DNA from: Streptomyces venezuelae
GTDB taxonomy: Bacteria > Actinomycetota > Actinomycetes > Streptomycetales > Streptomycetaceae
NCBI RefSeq assembly: GCF_008642335.1
Contig: NZ_CP029191.1
Coordinates: 4,340,001 to 4,404,000, forward strand
Reading direction: 5' to 3'
Length of the DNA: 64,000 nt
The notes under the pieces were generated by a model, which was not told the origin of the DNA, ran no database searches, and saw only the letters and a list, made by a program, of their open reading frames with translations. The translations under genes were made by a program, and so were the position numbers. Positions 1 to 8,331 of this stretch are shown here, in pieces; positions within the stretch are counted from its first letter, which is position 1, and the number at the start of each line of letters is the position of its first letter.

Positions 1-1121
1 CGACGACGCGCGTGGACCAGAGGGTGGCCGATGTTGTCCTGCACTGGATGACGGCCGAGTTCGGGAACGCCGGTAGCCGCCATGAGTACGGCCTCCGCGC
101 CAAGCGTGCGGTTGAACGTGCCCGCGACTACCTGGCGGGGACCGTCGGGGCAGAGCCTGATGAGCTGATCTTCACTAGCGGCGCTACGGAGAGCAACAAC
201 ATCGCTCTGCTTGGGCTAGCTGCCTACGGCGAGCGGACCGGCCGGCGCCACATCATCACTTCCGCCATCGAGCACAAGGCGGTGCTTGAGCCCCTGGAGC
301 ACCTAGCTCGCCGAGGTTTCGAAGTGGACTTCCTCAAGCCCGGCCCCTCGGGCCGGGTCGCGGTCGAGGCTGTGTTGGAACGGTTGCGACCGGACACCCT
401 GCTCGTGTCGCTGATGCACGTGAACAACGAGACTGGGGTCATCCAGCCCGTTGCCGACCTCGCGCGCGAGCTTCAATCCACTTTGACGTACCTGCACGTG
501 GATGCAGCTCAGGGGTACAGCAAGGTCCCTGCTGATCTGACCGCGCCGATCGACATGATCAGCATTAGTGGTCACAAGATCGGCGCACCCAAAGGCGTAG
601 GCGCACTGGTCGCTCGACGCCGAGAAAGCATGGATGACGAGCGGCCCCCCTTGGAGCCGATCATGTTTGGCGGCGGGCAGGAACGCGGCCTGCGGCCCGG
701 CACCCTCCCCGTGCCCTTGATCATGGGCCTGGCCGAGGCCGCGAAGATCTTCGAAAGGGAGCATGCCCGGTGGCAGGCTGCAGCCCTGGAACTGCGCGCG
801 AAGCTCCTCGAAGGGTTGGCATCAGAGCGCTTCCATCTGAATGGTGACCAGGATCACGTCGTCCCGCACATCCTCAACATCTCCTTCGAGGATGTGGACT
901 CTGAAGCGTTCCTCGTAACCCTCAAGGAACTCGTCGCGGTCGCGACGGGTTCTGCGTGCACTAGCGCCTCCTACACGCCGAGCCACGTTCTCACCGCAAT
1001 GGACCTGCCCGACAAATTGGCGAGGAATGGGCTGCGGTTCTCCTGGTATCCCGAACAAGCAGAGACGCTGGACGTCGCGGAGCTGGCCAACGGTGTTGGC
1101 AAGCTTCGGCCTCGGGCCTGA
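1..1121 (+). CDS. dndA: DndA-type cysteine desulfurase (5' end outside window)
   Basis: PLP-dependent cysteine desulfurase that would supply sulfur from cysteine, here most likely for DNA phosphorothioation. The reading frame is already open at the left edge, and the first residues (TTRVDQRV) resemble the conserved ATTPVDPRV stretch near the N-terminus of the family. Only about the first ten codons are therefore missing, and the GTG at position 12 is probably internal. The PLP lysine lies in GHKIGAPKG (Lys codon at 576) and the catalytic cysteine in SACTS (codon at 957). The gene converges on a phosphorothioation-associated methyltransferase with a 6-bp gap, which favours DndA over a housekeeping IscS/NifS. 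In known Streptomyces dnd loci dndA is divergent from dndBCDE, so those genes may lie left of the window. Confidence 0.8.
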   Translation, partial: TTRVDQRVADVVLHWMTAEFGNAGSRHEYGLRAKRAVERARDYLAGTVGAEPDELIFTSGATESNNIALLGLAAYGERTGRRHIITSAIEHKAVLEPLEHLARRGFEVDFLKPGPSGRVAVEAVLERLRPDTLLVSLMHVNNETGVIQPVADLARELQSTLTYLHVDAAQGYSKVPADLTAPIDMISISGHKIGAPKGVGALVARRRESMDDERPPLEPIMFGGGQERGLRPGTLPVPLIMGLAEAAKIFEREHARWQAAALELRAKLLEGLASERFHLNGDQDHVVPHILNISFEDVDSEAFLVTLKELVAVATGSACTSASYTPSHVLTAMDLPDKLARNGLRFSWYPEQAETLDVAELANGVGKLRPRA

Positions 1122-1127
1122 GTGGGC

Positions 1128-2561
1128 CTAGTCGCGAATTCGGACGAGGCGGTGCCCGTGGAGGGCGCGCTGGCACCGAGCAAGCTCGCTCTCCCAGCCA
1201 GCCTCAGTACCAATCTGGTGCGGGTGTGCATACAACCCAGCTTTGACCTCAGCCTCCGTCAGGCGCCGGTACTTCGGCGCCTCTGGATCATCGGGGTGCA
1301 GGAATTCGTGCTTTCGGTGGAGGAGCGGCCGATTGCTACGACCTTCATACGAATGATGGGACGTCTCGAAGGTCTCCAAGTCCACCTGGTAGGACGTCAG
1401 CAAGCGTGGGTGGGGGTCGCGGTCGAACTCCGGGTAGTCCAACCAGCTCACTGCACGGCCCCGGTGGCAGAGCTTGACAACGGTCCACGCCTGCGGTCGC
1501 CCGGCTGCAACCGAGGCGCAGTGCTCGTACAAGCGCAGCACGGTCGGCATCCAATCGACCGCTCTCGCGTGAACGTAAAGCGCGGTTGGGGTCAGCTTGC
1601 CAACGTTGGAGGCGCTCATAGCTCCACGGACGTAGGCGTCGTCCCGAAGTTTGAGCAGCAGCCGGTCGGCTCGTCGGCACGCCTCTTTGTATGAAGAGAA
1701 GAACGCCCGAATGTCCAGCTGCACAGTCAGCGGCAGACTGGTGAACGGACCGCGGCCGTTAAAGAGATCGACCGCAAGGAACAGTAGCGTGTTGAGAGTG
1801 GTGCGTTTGGCACCCTCGCTCACCTTGGCCGGGTCGGCGGACTCGCGTACGAGACGGCGTACCTCCGCCGGGCTCAGGCGCGCCAGTAGTTGGGCTGTGA
1901 GCCGGGGTGTTTCTTCCAGGCGCGGAGGGCGTCCGCGGCGCTCCACGTGGTTGATGAGCGCGGCTACTGCGGTAGCGGTGTCGCTGGAAGCCAGCCACTC
2001 GTCGTCGGCGACGATGCGGCGTGCGAGATAGCTCAACCGGTCGCTGTCGGTCTTAAATGCGTAGATGATCCCTGGTGCGGCGGACACGGCCCGGACACCA
2101 GTGATCTCTTCAACGTAGGTCCGGAGCTCGTTGGCCCCATACAAGTGTTGGAACGTCTTGCGCCGGGTCAGCAGACCGTCCCCGAACTCCTGACCGTTGA
2201 CCTTCGATCTCTCCCAAGACAGGCGTGCGGCAGCGATCAACACCTTCCCTGCGAGATCCCAGGCGTTCTGGAGAGTGCGCCGCCGTTCGACAGGGTCCTC
2301 GATGACGTTTAGGACGTACGTGAGAAGTACCACCGGGGCCGACTTCAGTTGCGCATCGGGCTCGTAGAAGGGGTCCCAGCCGGCGGCATCGCATCCCAGG
2401 TGCCGCAGTGCGCGAACATCTTCCCCGCGCCCGCATCCGTAGTCGAAGACAGATTCGTCGGGAAGGATCTGTCGGTCGAGTAGGGCTTGACGGGCGGGGA
2501 CGGACAAGCTGCCTCGCGTGATGGCAGTGAGCCATCTCCTGCTTCTGGCCTCTTGAGTCAT
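1128..2561 (-). CDS. DNA phosphorothioation-associated putative methyltransferase
   Basis: A 477-residue protein resembling the phosphorothioation-associated methyltransferase family found beside dnd genes. A class I SAM-binding motif (VFDYGCGRGEDV) lies near residue 40 and is followed by an acidic strand (GWDPF). The ATG at 2561 is preferred because GGGGAAGG lies just upstream; an in-frame GTG at 2618 would add 19 residues. It is convergent with dndA. Its biochemical role in phosphorothioation is not established, so the functional link rests on family and neighbourhood. Confidence 0.75.
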   Translation of the reverse strand: MTQEARSRRWLTAITRGSLSVPARQALLDRQILPDESVFDYGCGRGEDVRALRHLGCDAAGWDPFYEPDAQLKSAPVVLLTYVLNVIEDPVERRRTLQNAWDLAGKVLIAAARLSWERSKVNGQEFGDGLLTRRKTFQHLYGANELRTYVEEITGVRAVSAAPGIIYAFKTDSDRLSYLARRIVADDEWLASSDTATAVAALINHVERRGRPPRLEETPRLTAQLLARLSPAEVRRLVRESADPAKVSEGAKRTTLNTLLFLAVDLFNGRGPFTSLPLTVQLDIRAFFSSYKEACRRADRLLLKLRDDAYVRGAMSASNVGKLTPTALYVHARAVDWMPTVLRLYEHCASVAAGRPQAWTVVKLCHRGRAVSWLDYPEFDRDPHPRLLTSYQVDLETFETSHHSYEGRSNRPLLHRKHEFLHPDDPEAPKYRRLTEAEVKAGLYAHPHQIGTEAGWESELARCQRALHGHRLVRIRD

Positions 2562-2639
2562 GACCTTCCCCGGTGTCTCCTCGCTCACTCTCGGAGTATG
2601 GCGAAGTTGAGCGGGCACTAACGGCGCCTTGTCGAAATC

Positions 2640-3713
2640 TCAACGCCTGGCAGTTGGCGGGACGTACGGAGTGGCAGGTGAGCTGCCGCGAGGGTGCTCC
2701 TGCAGAGATGGGCATGCGTACAGGGCGTTGTAGCTTGTAGGGTTGAACGACTGGCCAACGACATGCGATGGAGTCCCGCTCCTCACCGAGTTGCGGAACC
2801 AGCGCACGGTCGCCGAGATGCCTTCCTCAAGTGTCACCGGCGCCACCGTCGGGAAGAGCGCCCGCAGACGACTGCTATCGGCCTGAGAGTGAGGGACGTC
2901 GCCGGTGCGAGCGGACACGTGCTTCCGCCGGACGTGGTGACCAGTCGCCGTCTCGATCTCCGGGATGAGGTCCAGGAGCGGTGTACGAGTCCCGAAGGCC
3001 AAGTTCACAGGGCGGGGCTCGACGATCCGGCGGAGTAGGGCGTCGGTGAGGATGCGGCAGACGGTGCCCACGTACGTGAAGTCGCGGGTCTGGGTGCCGT
3101 CGCCGTAGACGGTCACGGGCTCGCCGGCGAGTGTGGCGCTGATCCACTTCGGGATGACCGCGGCGTAGGCGTGGTCCGCGCGCTGGCCTGGGCCGTAGAC
3201 GTTGAAGAAGCGGAAGGGCAGCACGGGCAGGTCGAAACTGTGGTGGTAGGCGCCCAGGTACGCCTCCGTGGCGAGTTTGGTCACCGCGTACGGGCTCATC
3301 GGAGCTGTGGTGAGGTCCTCGTGCTTCGGCAGGCGAGGGTTCGCGCCGTACACGGAGGACGAGGACGCGGCGATCACGTGCAGGCCGCCCGCGCGGCGTG
3401 CGGCTTCCAAGACTTGGAGGGTTCCGGTCGCGTTGGCCTCGTGGCTGGCCAGGGGGTCTCGGACCGAGCGCGGTACGGAGGGCAGCGCGGCGAGGTGGAC
3501 GATGGCGTCCGCGCCGCGGAACACCTGGTCCAGCAGGTCGGCGTTCTGGATGTCGCCCTTGAAGAAGTCGACGTCGAGGCCGGCGATGTTGGCCTCGCGG
3601 CCGGTCGAGAGGTTGTCGACCACCCGGACCCGGGTGATCTTGGGGTGGTCGGTCAAGGTACGGGCAAGGTTGCTTCCGATGAACCCGGCGCCGCCGGTGA
3701 TCGCGATCTTCAT
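2640..3713 (-). CDS. NAD-dependent nucleotide-sugar epimerase/dehydratase (extended SDR)
   Basis: A 357-residue extended short-chain dehydrogenase. It has an N-terminal Rossmann motif (GGAGFIGSN), a Ser-rich active-site strand (AASSSSVYG) and the catalytic YAVTK pair. The family includes UDP-glucose/UDP-GlcNAc 4-epimerases and UDP-glucuronate epimerases. It starts 11 bp after the stop of the nucleotide-sugar dehydrogenase on the same strand, so the two probably act in sequence on one UDP-sugar acid. The open frame extends far upstream, but similarity begins at the ATG at 3713. The last ~40 residues (after WFRNSVRS) look non-conserved and may be a run-on tail. Confidence 0.8.
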   Translation of the reverse strand: MKIAITGGAGFIGSNLARTLTDHPKITRVRVVDNLSTGREANIAGLDVDFFKGDIQNADLLDQVFRGADAIVHLAALPSVPRSVRDPLASHEANATGTLQVLEAARRAGGLHVIAASSSSVYGANPRLPKHEDLTTAPMSPYAVTKLATEAYLGAYHHSFDLPVLPFRFFNVYGPGQRADHAYAAVIPKWISATLAGEPVTVYGDGTQTRDFTYVGTVCRILTDALLRRIVEPRPVNLAFGTRTPLLDLIPEIETATGHHVRRKHVSARTGDVPHSQADSSRLRALFPTVAPVTLEEGISATVRWFRNSVRSGTPSHVVGQSFNPTSYNALYACPSLQEHPRGSSPATPYVPPTARR

Positions 3714-3724
3714 GTGGCTTCCCT

Positions 3725-5020
3725 TCAGAGAGAGTCGACGTGTGCGCCGACGAGCTGACGGCGGCAGTCGAGGATGTACGGGGCGTGCGCGGTGATCAGG
3801 GGGTAGTCGAAGGCGTCGTGGTCGGCGAGGAGGACGACGGCGTCGGCCGCCGCGAGTCCGGCCGGCGTGACGTCGACTCGCCTGAGGTTCGCCAGGCCGT
3901 CGGCGCGCGGGTGAGCGTCGTCGCTGACGTGGGGGTCGGCCGCCTGGACCTCCGCGCCCATGCCGATGAGCAGCTCCGCGATCCGCGCCGCGGGCGTCTC
4001 GCGGGCGTCCCCGGTGTTGGCCTTGTAAGCGAGGCCGAGCAGCAGTACCCGGGAGCCGTTCACGGACTTCTTGCGCTTGTTGAGGCCGTCGACCAGGCGC
4101 CGGACGACGTAGTCGGGCATGTGGTTGTTGACGTCGTTCGCGAGCTCGACGAAGCGGAAATTGCGGCCCACGGTCCGCTGGACGCGCCAGGACAGATAGG
4201 AGGGGTCTATGGGCAGGCAGTGGCCTCCCACTCCCGGCCCCGGGGTGAAGCGCATGAAGCCGAACGGCTTGGTGGAGGCCGCGTCGATGGCGGCCCAGAC
4301 GTCGATGCCCAGCTCGTGCGCGAAGATCGCCAGCTCGTTGGCGAGCGCGATGTTCACGTGCCGGAAGGTGTTCTCGAGCAGCTTCGTCAGCTCGGCTTCC
4401 TTGCAGCTGGCCACCGGGACGACCTTGTCGACGAGGGATGCGTAGAAGTGACGGATTGCTTCCTGGGACGCCGCATCGATCCCGGAGACGATCTTCGGGG
4501 TGTTCTCCAGTCTCCATTTCGGGTTGCCAGGGTCGATGCGCTCAGGGCTGTAGCCAAGATGGAAGTCGGAGCCCGCCGTCAGGCCGGAAGTGCTTTCGAG
4601 GAGGGGGCCGAATACTTCCTCCGTGGTGCCCGGGTACGTCGTGGACTCCAGGACGACGCTCGCCCCGCGAGTGAGGTGGTGGCCCAGCAGCAGCGCCGAG
4701 TCTTCGACATGGGACAGGTCCGGAGCTCCGTCGCGGAGCGGCGTGGGTACCGTGACGACCGCTACGTCGAATCCCGCGCAGTCGGAGGGGTCGAGGGTGG
4801 GCCGGTAAGCGCCGGCAGCGAGGAGCGGCACCAGACGCGAGTCGGTGACGTCCTCGATGTAGGACTCTCCGAGCATGAGTCGCTTGACCCGCCCCGCGTC
4901 CACGTCGAAGCCAACGACCTGGTGCCCGGCCTCGGCGGCTCTCACCGCGAGCGGGAGCCCGACATACCCCTGTCCCACGACCGCGACGCGGAGCCGCTGG
5001 GTCTCACGCTTTTCGATCAT
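3725..5020 (-). CDS. Nucleotide-sugar 6-dehydrogenase (UDP-GlcNAc/ManNAc type)
   Basis: A 431-residue UDP-glucose/GDP-mannose dehydrogenase family enzyme, which oxidises C6 of a nucleotide sugar to a uronic acid using NAD+. Seen are an N-terminal NAD site (VVGQGYVGLPLA), the catalytic cysteine in GPGVGGHCLPIDP, and a C-terminal domain beginning near VLLLGLAYK. The GGHCLPIDP form and the helical middle domain point to the UDP-N-acetylhexosamine branch (WbpA-like) rather than plain UDP-glucose dehydrogenase. ATG 5020 is chosen because GAGGTGG lies six bases upstream; a GTG at 5029 would add three residues. It is first in a two-gene operon with the epimerase. Confidence 0.8.
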   Translation of the reverse strand: MIEKRETQRLRVAVVGQGYVGLPLAVRAAEAGHQVVGFDVDAGRVKRLMLGESYIEDVTDSRLVPLLAAGAYRPTLDPSDCAGFDVAVVTVPTPLRDGAPDLSHVEDSALLLGHHLTRGASVVLESTTYPGTTEEVFGPLLESTSGLTAGSDFHLGYSPERIDPGNPKWRLENTPKIVSGIDAASQEAIRHFYASLVDKVVPVASCKEAELTKLLENTFRHVNIALANELAIFAHELGIDVWAAIDAASTKPFGFMRFTPGPGVGGHCLPIDPSYLSWRVQRTVGRNFRFVELANDVNNHMPDYVVRRLVDGLNKRKKSVNGSRVLLLGLAYKANTGDARETPAARIAELLIGMGAEVQAADPHVSDDAHPRADGLANLRRVDVTPAGLAAADAVVLLADHDAFDYPLITAHAPYILDCRRQLVGAHVDSL

Positions 5021-5360
5021 GCTGTCCACCTCGTTGTGTAAGCGTGCGGATGTGTACGGCGGGCGCGGCCCGTGGCGTGGCGGTGGCTCTAAGATGGGAA
5101 GCGCCTCGGCCGTACGAGACTCGCTTGGCCGCCTGTCTTGGACGGCCGAGTGCTTTTCGCGCTCCGCCCAGGCCGGTCAGAAAACCTGTGGGATGGGGAA
5201 AGCACCGGTTCGATACGATGGCGGTGGCTTGTAGACCCGTTCCGTCACCGTGCGCGACAACAGCGTGCGATCGGAGTGATCGCATCGGCTGCAGCCTCCC
5301 GACTTGGGCCCGCCGTGGCACTGTCACCGGCGCCGTACGTACGAAATGGAGCATCCGAGG
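5021..5360. promoter_or_regulatory. Divergent intergenic region upstream of metG
   Basis: About 340 bp separate the nucleotide-sugar dehydrogenase (left) from metG (right) and should hold both promoters. A possible -10 (TACGAT, 5213-5218) faces metG, but I found no convincing -35 partner. I see no T-box specifier/antiterminator arrangement and no repeat. Nothing more can be assigned. Confidence 0.3.
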
Positions 5361-7082
5361 ATGGCTCGACACCTGGTCACCAGCGCGCTTCCCTACATCA
5401 ACGGGATCAAGCACCTGGGCAACATGGTCGGGTCGATGCTTCCGGCGGATGTGTACTCCCGGTACCTCCGCCAGCGCGGTCACGACGTCCTCTACATCTG
5501 CGCCACCGACGAGCACGGCACGCCGGCCGAGCTGGCCGCCAAGGAGGCCGGGCTCTCCGTCGCCGAGTTCTGCGCGCAGGCCCACGACGCCCAGAAGGCC
5601 GTATACGACGGCTTTGAGCTGGCCTTCGACTACTTCGGCCGGAGCTCCTCGCAGCAGACCCGCGAGATCACTCAGCATTTCGCGCGCAAGCTGAACGAGA
5701 ACGGTTTCATCGAGGAGCGGGCAATCCGGCAGGTGTACTCGCCGGTCGACGGGCGCTTCCTGCCGGACCGGTACGTCGAGGGCACCTGCCCGCACTGCGG
5801 CTACGACAAGGCCCGCGGTGACCAGTGCGAACACTGCACTCGTGTGCTCGATCCGACCGACCTTCTCCACCCGCGCTCGGCGATCAGTGGCTCCACGGAG
5901 CTGGAGGTCCGCGAGACCAAGCACCTGTTCCTGCTGCAGTCCAAGCTTCAGACCGAAGTCGAGGCGTGGATCGACGCGGTCAGTGAGCAGTGGCCGCACC
6001 TGTCTACGTCGATCGCCCGCAAGTGGCTGACCGAGGGTCTGCACGATCGTGCGATCACGCGGGACCTTGACTGGGGTGTGCCGGTCCCGGCCGACACGTG
6101 GCCGGAGCTCGCGGCTGAGGGCAAGGTGTTCTACGTCTGGTTCGACGCTCCGATCGCGTACATCGGCGCGACGAAGGAATGGGCGGACGCCGCCCGGGAC
6201 GGCGAGACCCGCGACTGGAAGTCGTGGTGGTACGAGGCCGACGACGTCCGGTACACCGAGTTCATGGCGAAGGACAACGTCCCCTTCCACACCGTGATGT
6301 TCCCAGCCACTGAGCTGGGCGTCCGTGAGCCGTGGAAGATGGTCGACTTCGTCAAGGGCTTCAACTGGCTGACGTACTACGGCGGCAAGTTCTCCACCTC
6401 TCAGAAGCGCGGCGTCTTCACCGACGCGGCCCTGGAGATCCTCCCCGCCGACTACTGGCGTTACTTCCTGATCGCCAACGCCCCCGAGTCGGACGACTCG
6501 TCGTTCACCTGGGAGCACTTCACCGCCACGGTCAACAAGGACCTGGCCGACACCCTCGGCAACTTCGTCAACCGCGTGCTGTCCTTCTCCCGGAAGCGGT
6601 TCGGCGACGAGGTCCCGGCCGGCCGCGCCGCCGGCGAGGCGGAGGCGAAGCTCGGCGAGCAGATCGCGCATCTGCTGGCCGAGTACGAGGAGCACATGGA
6701 GGCGCTCCAGTTCCGCAAGGCCGCCGCAGCTCTGCGCGCCCTGTGGTCCGCGGGCAACTCCTACTTGGAGGAGAAGGCTCCCTGGCTGGAGATCAAGACC
6801 GATGCCGACGGTGCCGCGCTGACCCTGCGTACCGCGATGAACCTGATCCACCTGTACGCGGTCGTCTCGGAGCCCTTCATCCCGGCCACGGCCGCCACCA
6901 TGCGCGGGGCCTTCGCCCTGGAGAACGACACCGCGCCCTGGGTGACCGCCGAGCAGGCCAAGGCCCTGGACGCCGTCACGGCCGGCACCGCGTTCACCGT
7001 GCCGCCAGTGCTCTTCGCGAAGATCACGGAAGAGGACCTGGAGTCCTACCGTGAGCGCTTCGGCGGTGCCCCGGACGCCTGA
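5361..7082 (+). CDS. metG: Methionyl-tRNA synthetase
   Basis: A complete 573-residue class I aminoacyl-tRNA synthetase that charges tRNA-Met. The HIGH-equivalent region is [11 protein letters not shown] near the N-terminus. A four-cysteine zinc knuckle (CPHC...CEHC) follows around residues 140-160, and the KMSKS-equivalent loop is KFSTS. All expected regions are present, so it looks functional. The start at 5361 uses GGAG nine bases upstream; ATG 5346 would add five residues. It lies between sugar-nucleotide genes and a natural-product-like operon on the opposite strand rather than among housekeeping genes. It may therefore be a second copy carried as a resistant target or for a dedicated pathway, but the window cannot show whether another metG exists. 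Confidence 0.9.
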   Translation: MARHLVTSALPYINGIKHLGNMVGSMLPADVYSRYLRQRGHDVLYICATDEHGTPAELAAKEAGLSVAEFCAQAHDAQKAVYDGFELAFDYFGRSSSQQTREITQHFARKLNENGFIEERAIRQVYSPVDGRFLPDRYVEGTCPHCGYDKARGDQCEHCTRVLDPTDLLHPRSAISGSTELEVRETKHLFLLQSKLQTEVEAWIDAVSEQWPHLSTSIARKWLTEGLHDRAITRDLDWGVPVPADTWPELAAEGKVFYVWFDAPIAYIGATKEWADAARDGETRDWKSWWYEADDVRYTEFMAKDNVPFHTVMFPATELGVREPWKMVDFVKGFNWLTYYGGKFSTSQKRGVFTDAALEILPADYWRYFLIANAPESDDSSFTWEHFTATVNKDLADTLGNFVNRVLSFSRKRFGDEVPAGRAAGEAEAKLGEQIAHLLAEYEEHMEALQFRKAAAALRALWSAGNSYLEEKAPWLEIKTDADGAALTLRTAMNLIHLYAVVSEPFIPATAATMRGAFALENDTAPWVTAEQAKALDAVTAGTAFTVPPVLFAKITEEDLESYRERFGGAPDA

Positions 7083-7114
7083 CCGTGTCCCCCGAGCCCG
7101 TACCGTCCCTTCTC

Positions 7115-7753
7115 TCATCGGGCGGTACGGGGGTCGAGACGGCTGGGCAGGCTCGCGGGAGGCACGTTCATCAGTCGGATGTCGGACGCCGTGTCGTCCG
7201 CCTCGACCCATGTGAGACCGGCTGACCCAGGGACGTGCTGGAGGTAGCGCTCGAAGCCGTTCCCCGTCAGCCACAGCAGCAGGCATGCGATGCCCCCACC
7301 ATGCCCGACGAGGACGGTCGTCCGATGTGGCCCGGTGCGGACCTGGTTCCACAGGTCCACATAGCGGGCCTGCACTTCCTCCGATGACTCGCCGCCTGGC
7401 GTGCGGAACTGGTGGATGGGCACGCCATGGTGTGCTGCCTCAGAGGCGGCGAGCTCCCTGGGCCGGCCACCGAGGTGGCCGCTGTTCTTGGCAGCGAGGC
7501 GTTCGTCCACGAGTACGTTGGTCGGCCTGAGCACTGCGGTCAGCAGCGCCGCCGATTCGCGGCAGCGGGACATCGGGCTCACGAGCATCTGGTCCACGGT
7601 GATCCCGGTTCCGGCGAGGCCGGCGCCGACCGCGCGGATGTCATTCCTGCCGCGTTCGCTGAGCCTGCCGCCGACGGCCTGGCCCTGGTGAATGCCCCGC
7701 AGGTTCTCCTCGGTCTCGCCGTGCTTGATCAGGTAGATGTGCTTGGTGCGCAT
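7115..7753 (-). CDS. Histidine phosphatase family protein
   Basis: A 212-residue phosphoglycerate-mutase-like phosphatase. The usual RHGxT signature is LIKHGETEEN, with Lys replacing the first Arg but the nucleophilic His kept. The second catalytic His is in LVGHGGG and the acid region is FRTPGGES. GAAAGAGGA precedes the ATG. It is the last gene of a six-gene minus-strand operon (13030 to 7115). The context suggests it dephosphorylates a pathway intermediate, possibly a sugar phosphate, but the substrate cannot be read from the sequence. Confidence 0.8.
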   Translation of the reverse strand: MRTKHIYLIKHGETEENLRGIHQGQAVGGRLSERGRNDIRAVGAGLAGTGITVDQMLVSPMSRCRESAALLTAVLRPTNVLVDERLAAKNSGHLGGRPRELAASEAAHHGVPIHQFRTPGGESSEEVQARYVDLWNQVRTGPHRTTVLVGHGGGIACLLLWLTGNGFERYLQHVPGSAGLTWVEADDTASDIRLMNVPPASLPSRLDPRTAR

Positions 7754-7776
7754 GGCGTGGCGTCCTCTTTCTCGAA

Positions 7777-8331
7777 TCAGTCCCAGTCGCGGACGTCGAC
7801 ACAAGCGGAGACCGCGGCAGCGACATGGTCGTGTTCGGCACGGCTCATGGCGGGGAAGCGGTCGTGGTGCCACTCGATGTAGAGGACCGAGATCAGGTTG
7901 ATCGTCCCGTCGTCCAGCAGCTTGGTGAGCACGGGGTACTCGGCACCTTCGATGTCCATCTTCACGACGACGTGATCGCCGGGACTGACCGTCCGCCGGA
8001 GCCAGGCGCTGAAGTCGATGGCGGGCACCGGGACCGGCGAGCTGTAGTCGATCTGCTGGTCGTACATCGGCGGCACGCGCTTGCCCGGCATCACGGTGGA
8101 GCTTTCGTGGTGGCCGAGGAAGAGGTCGATCGTGCCGTCATGGGTCCACACTGCGCTCGGGGAGATCTCGATACGGGCCGAGTCCTGGGCCTGTTCGACG
8201 TGCCGGCGGATGGAAGGGATCAGCTCCGCGTTCGGCTCGAAGGCGTAGAACTCGTGATCCGGAAGCTCGTGCATGAAGCGGTTCAGCACGATTCCGAGGT
8301 TGGTGCCGCAGTCGATGAAGATTTTGCGCAT
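7777..8331 (-). CDS. FkbM family methyltransferase
   Basis: A 184-residue SAM-dependent methyltransferase of the FkbM type, usually O-methylating sugars or polyketides. The SAM motif is FIDCGTNLG at residues 5-13, followed by YAFEPN, and the family-typical DIEGAE motif appears in the second half. The start (8331) lies 49 bp inside the 3' end of the upstream membrane-protein gene, so translation is probably coupled. Its substrate is likely the product of the neighbouring glycosyltransferase and sugar-nucleotide enzymes (inference from context). Confidence 0.8.
   Translation of the reverse strand: MRKIFIDCGTNLGIVLNRFMHELPDHEFYAFEPNAELIPSIRRHVEQAQDSARIEISPSAVWTHDGTIDLFLGHHESSTVMPGKRVPPMYDQQIDYSSPVPVPAIDFSAWLRRTVSPGDHVVVKMDIEGAEYPVLTKLLDDGTINLISVLYIEWHHDRFPAMSRAEHDHVAAAVSACVDVRDWD

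Noticed and set aside
3714..4517. N-terminal extension of the epimerase frame
   Set aside because: It overlaps the dehydrogenase gene in another frame and is Arg/Pro-rich junk; the Rossmann motif begins right after the ATG at 3713.
5021..5360. T-box or other riboswitch ahead of metG
   Set aside because: No T-box sequence or convincing long-range pairing could be seen.
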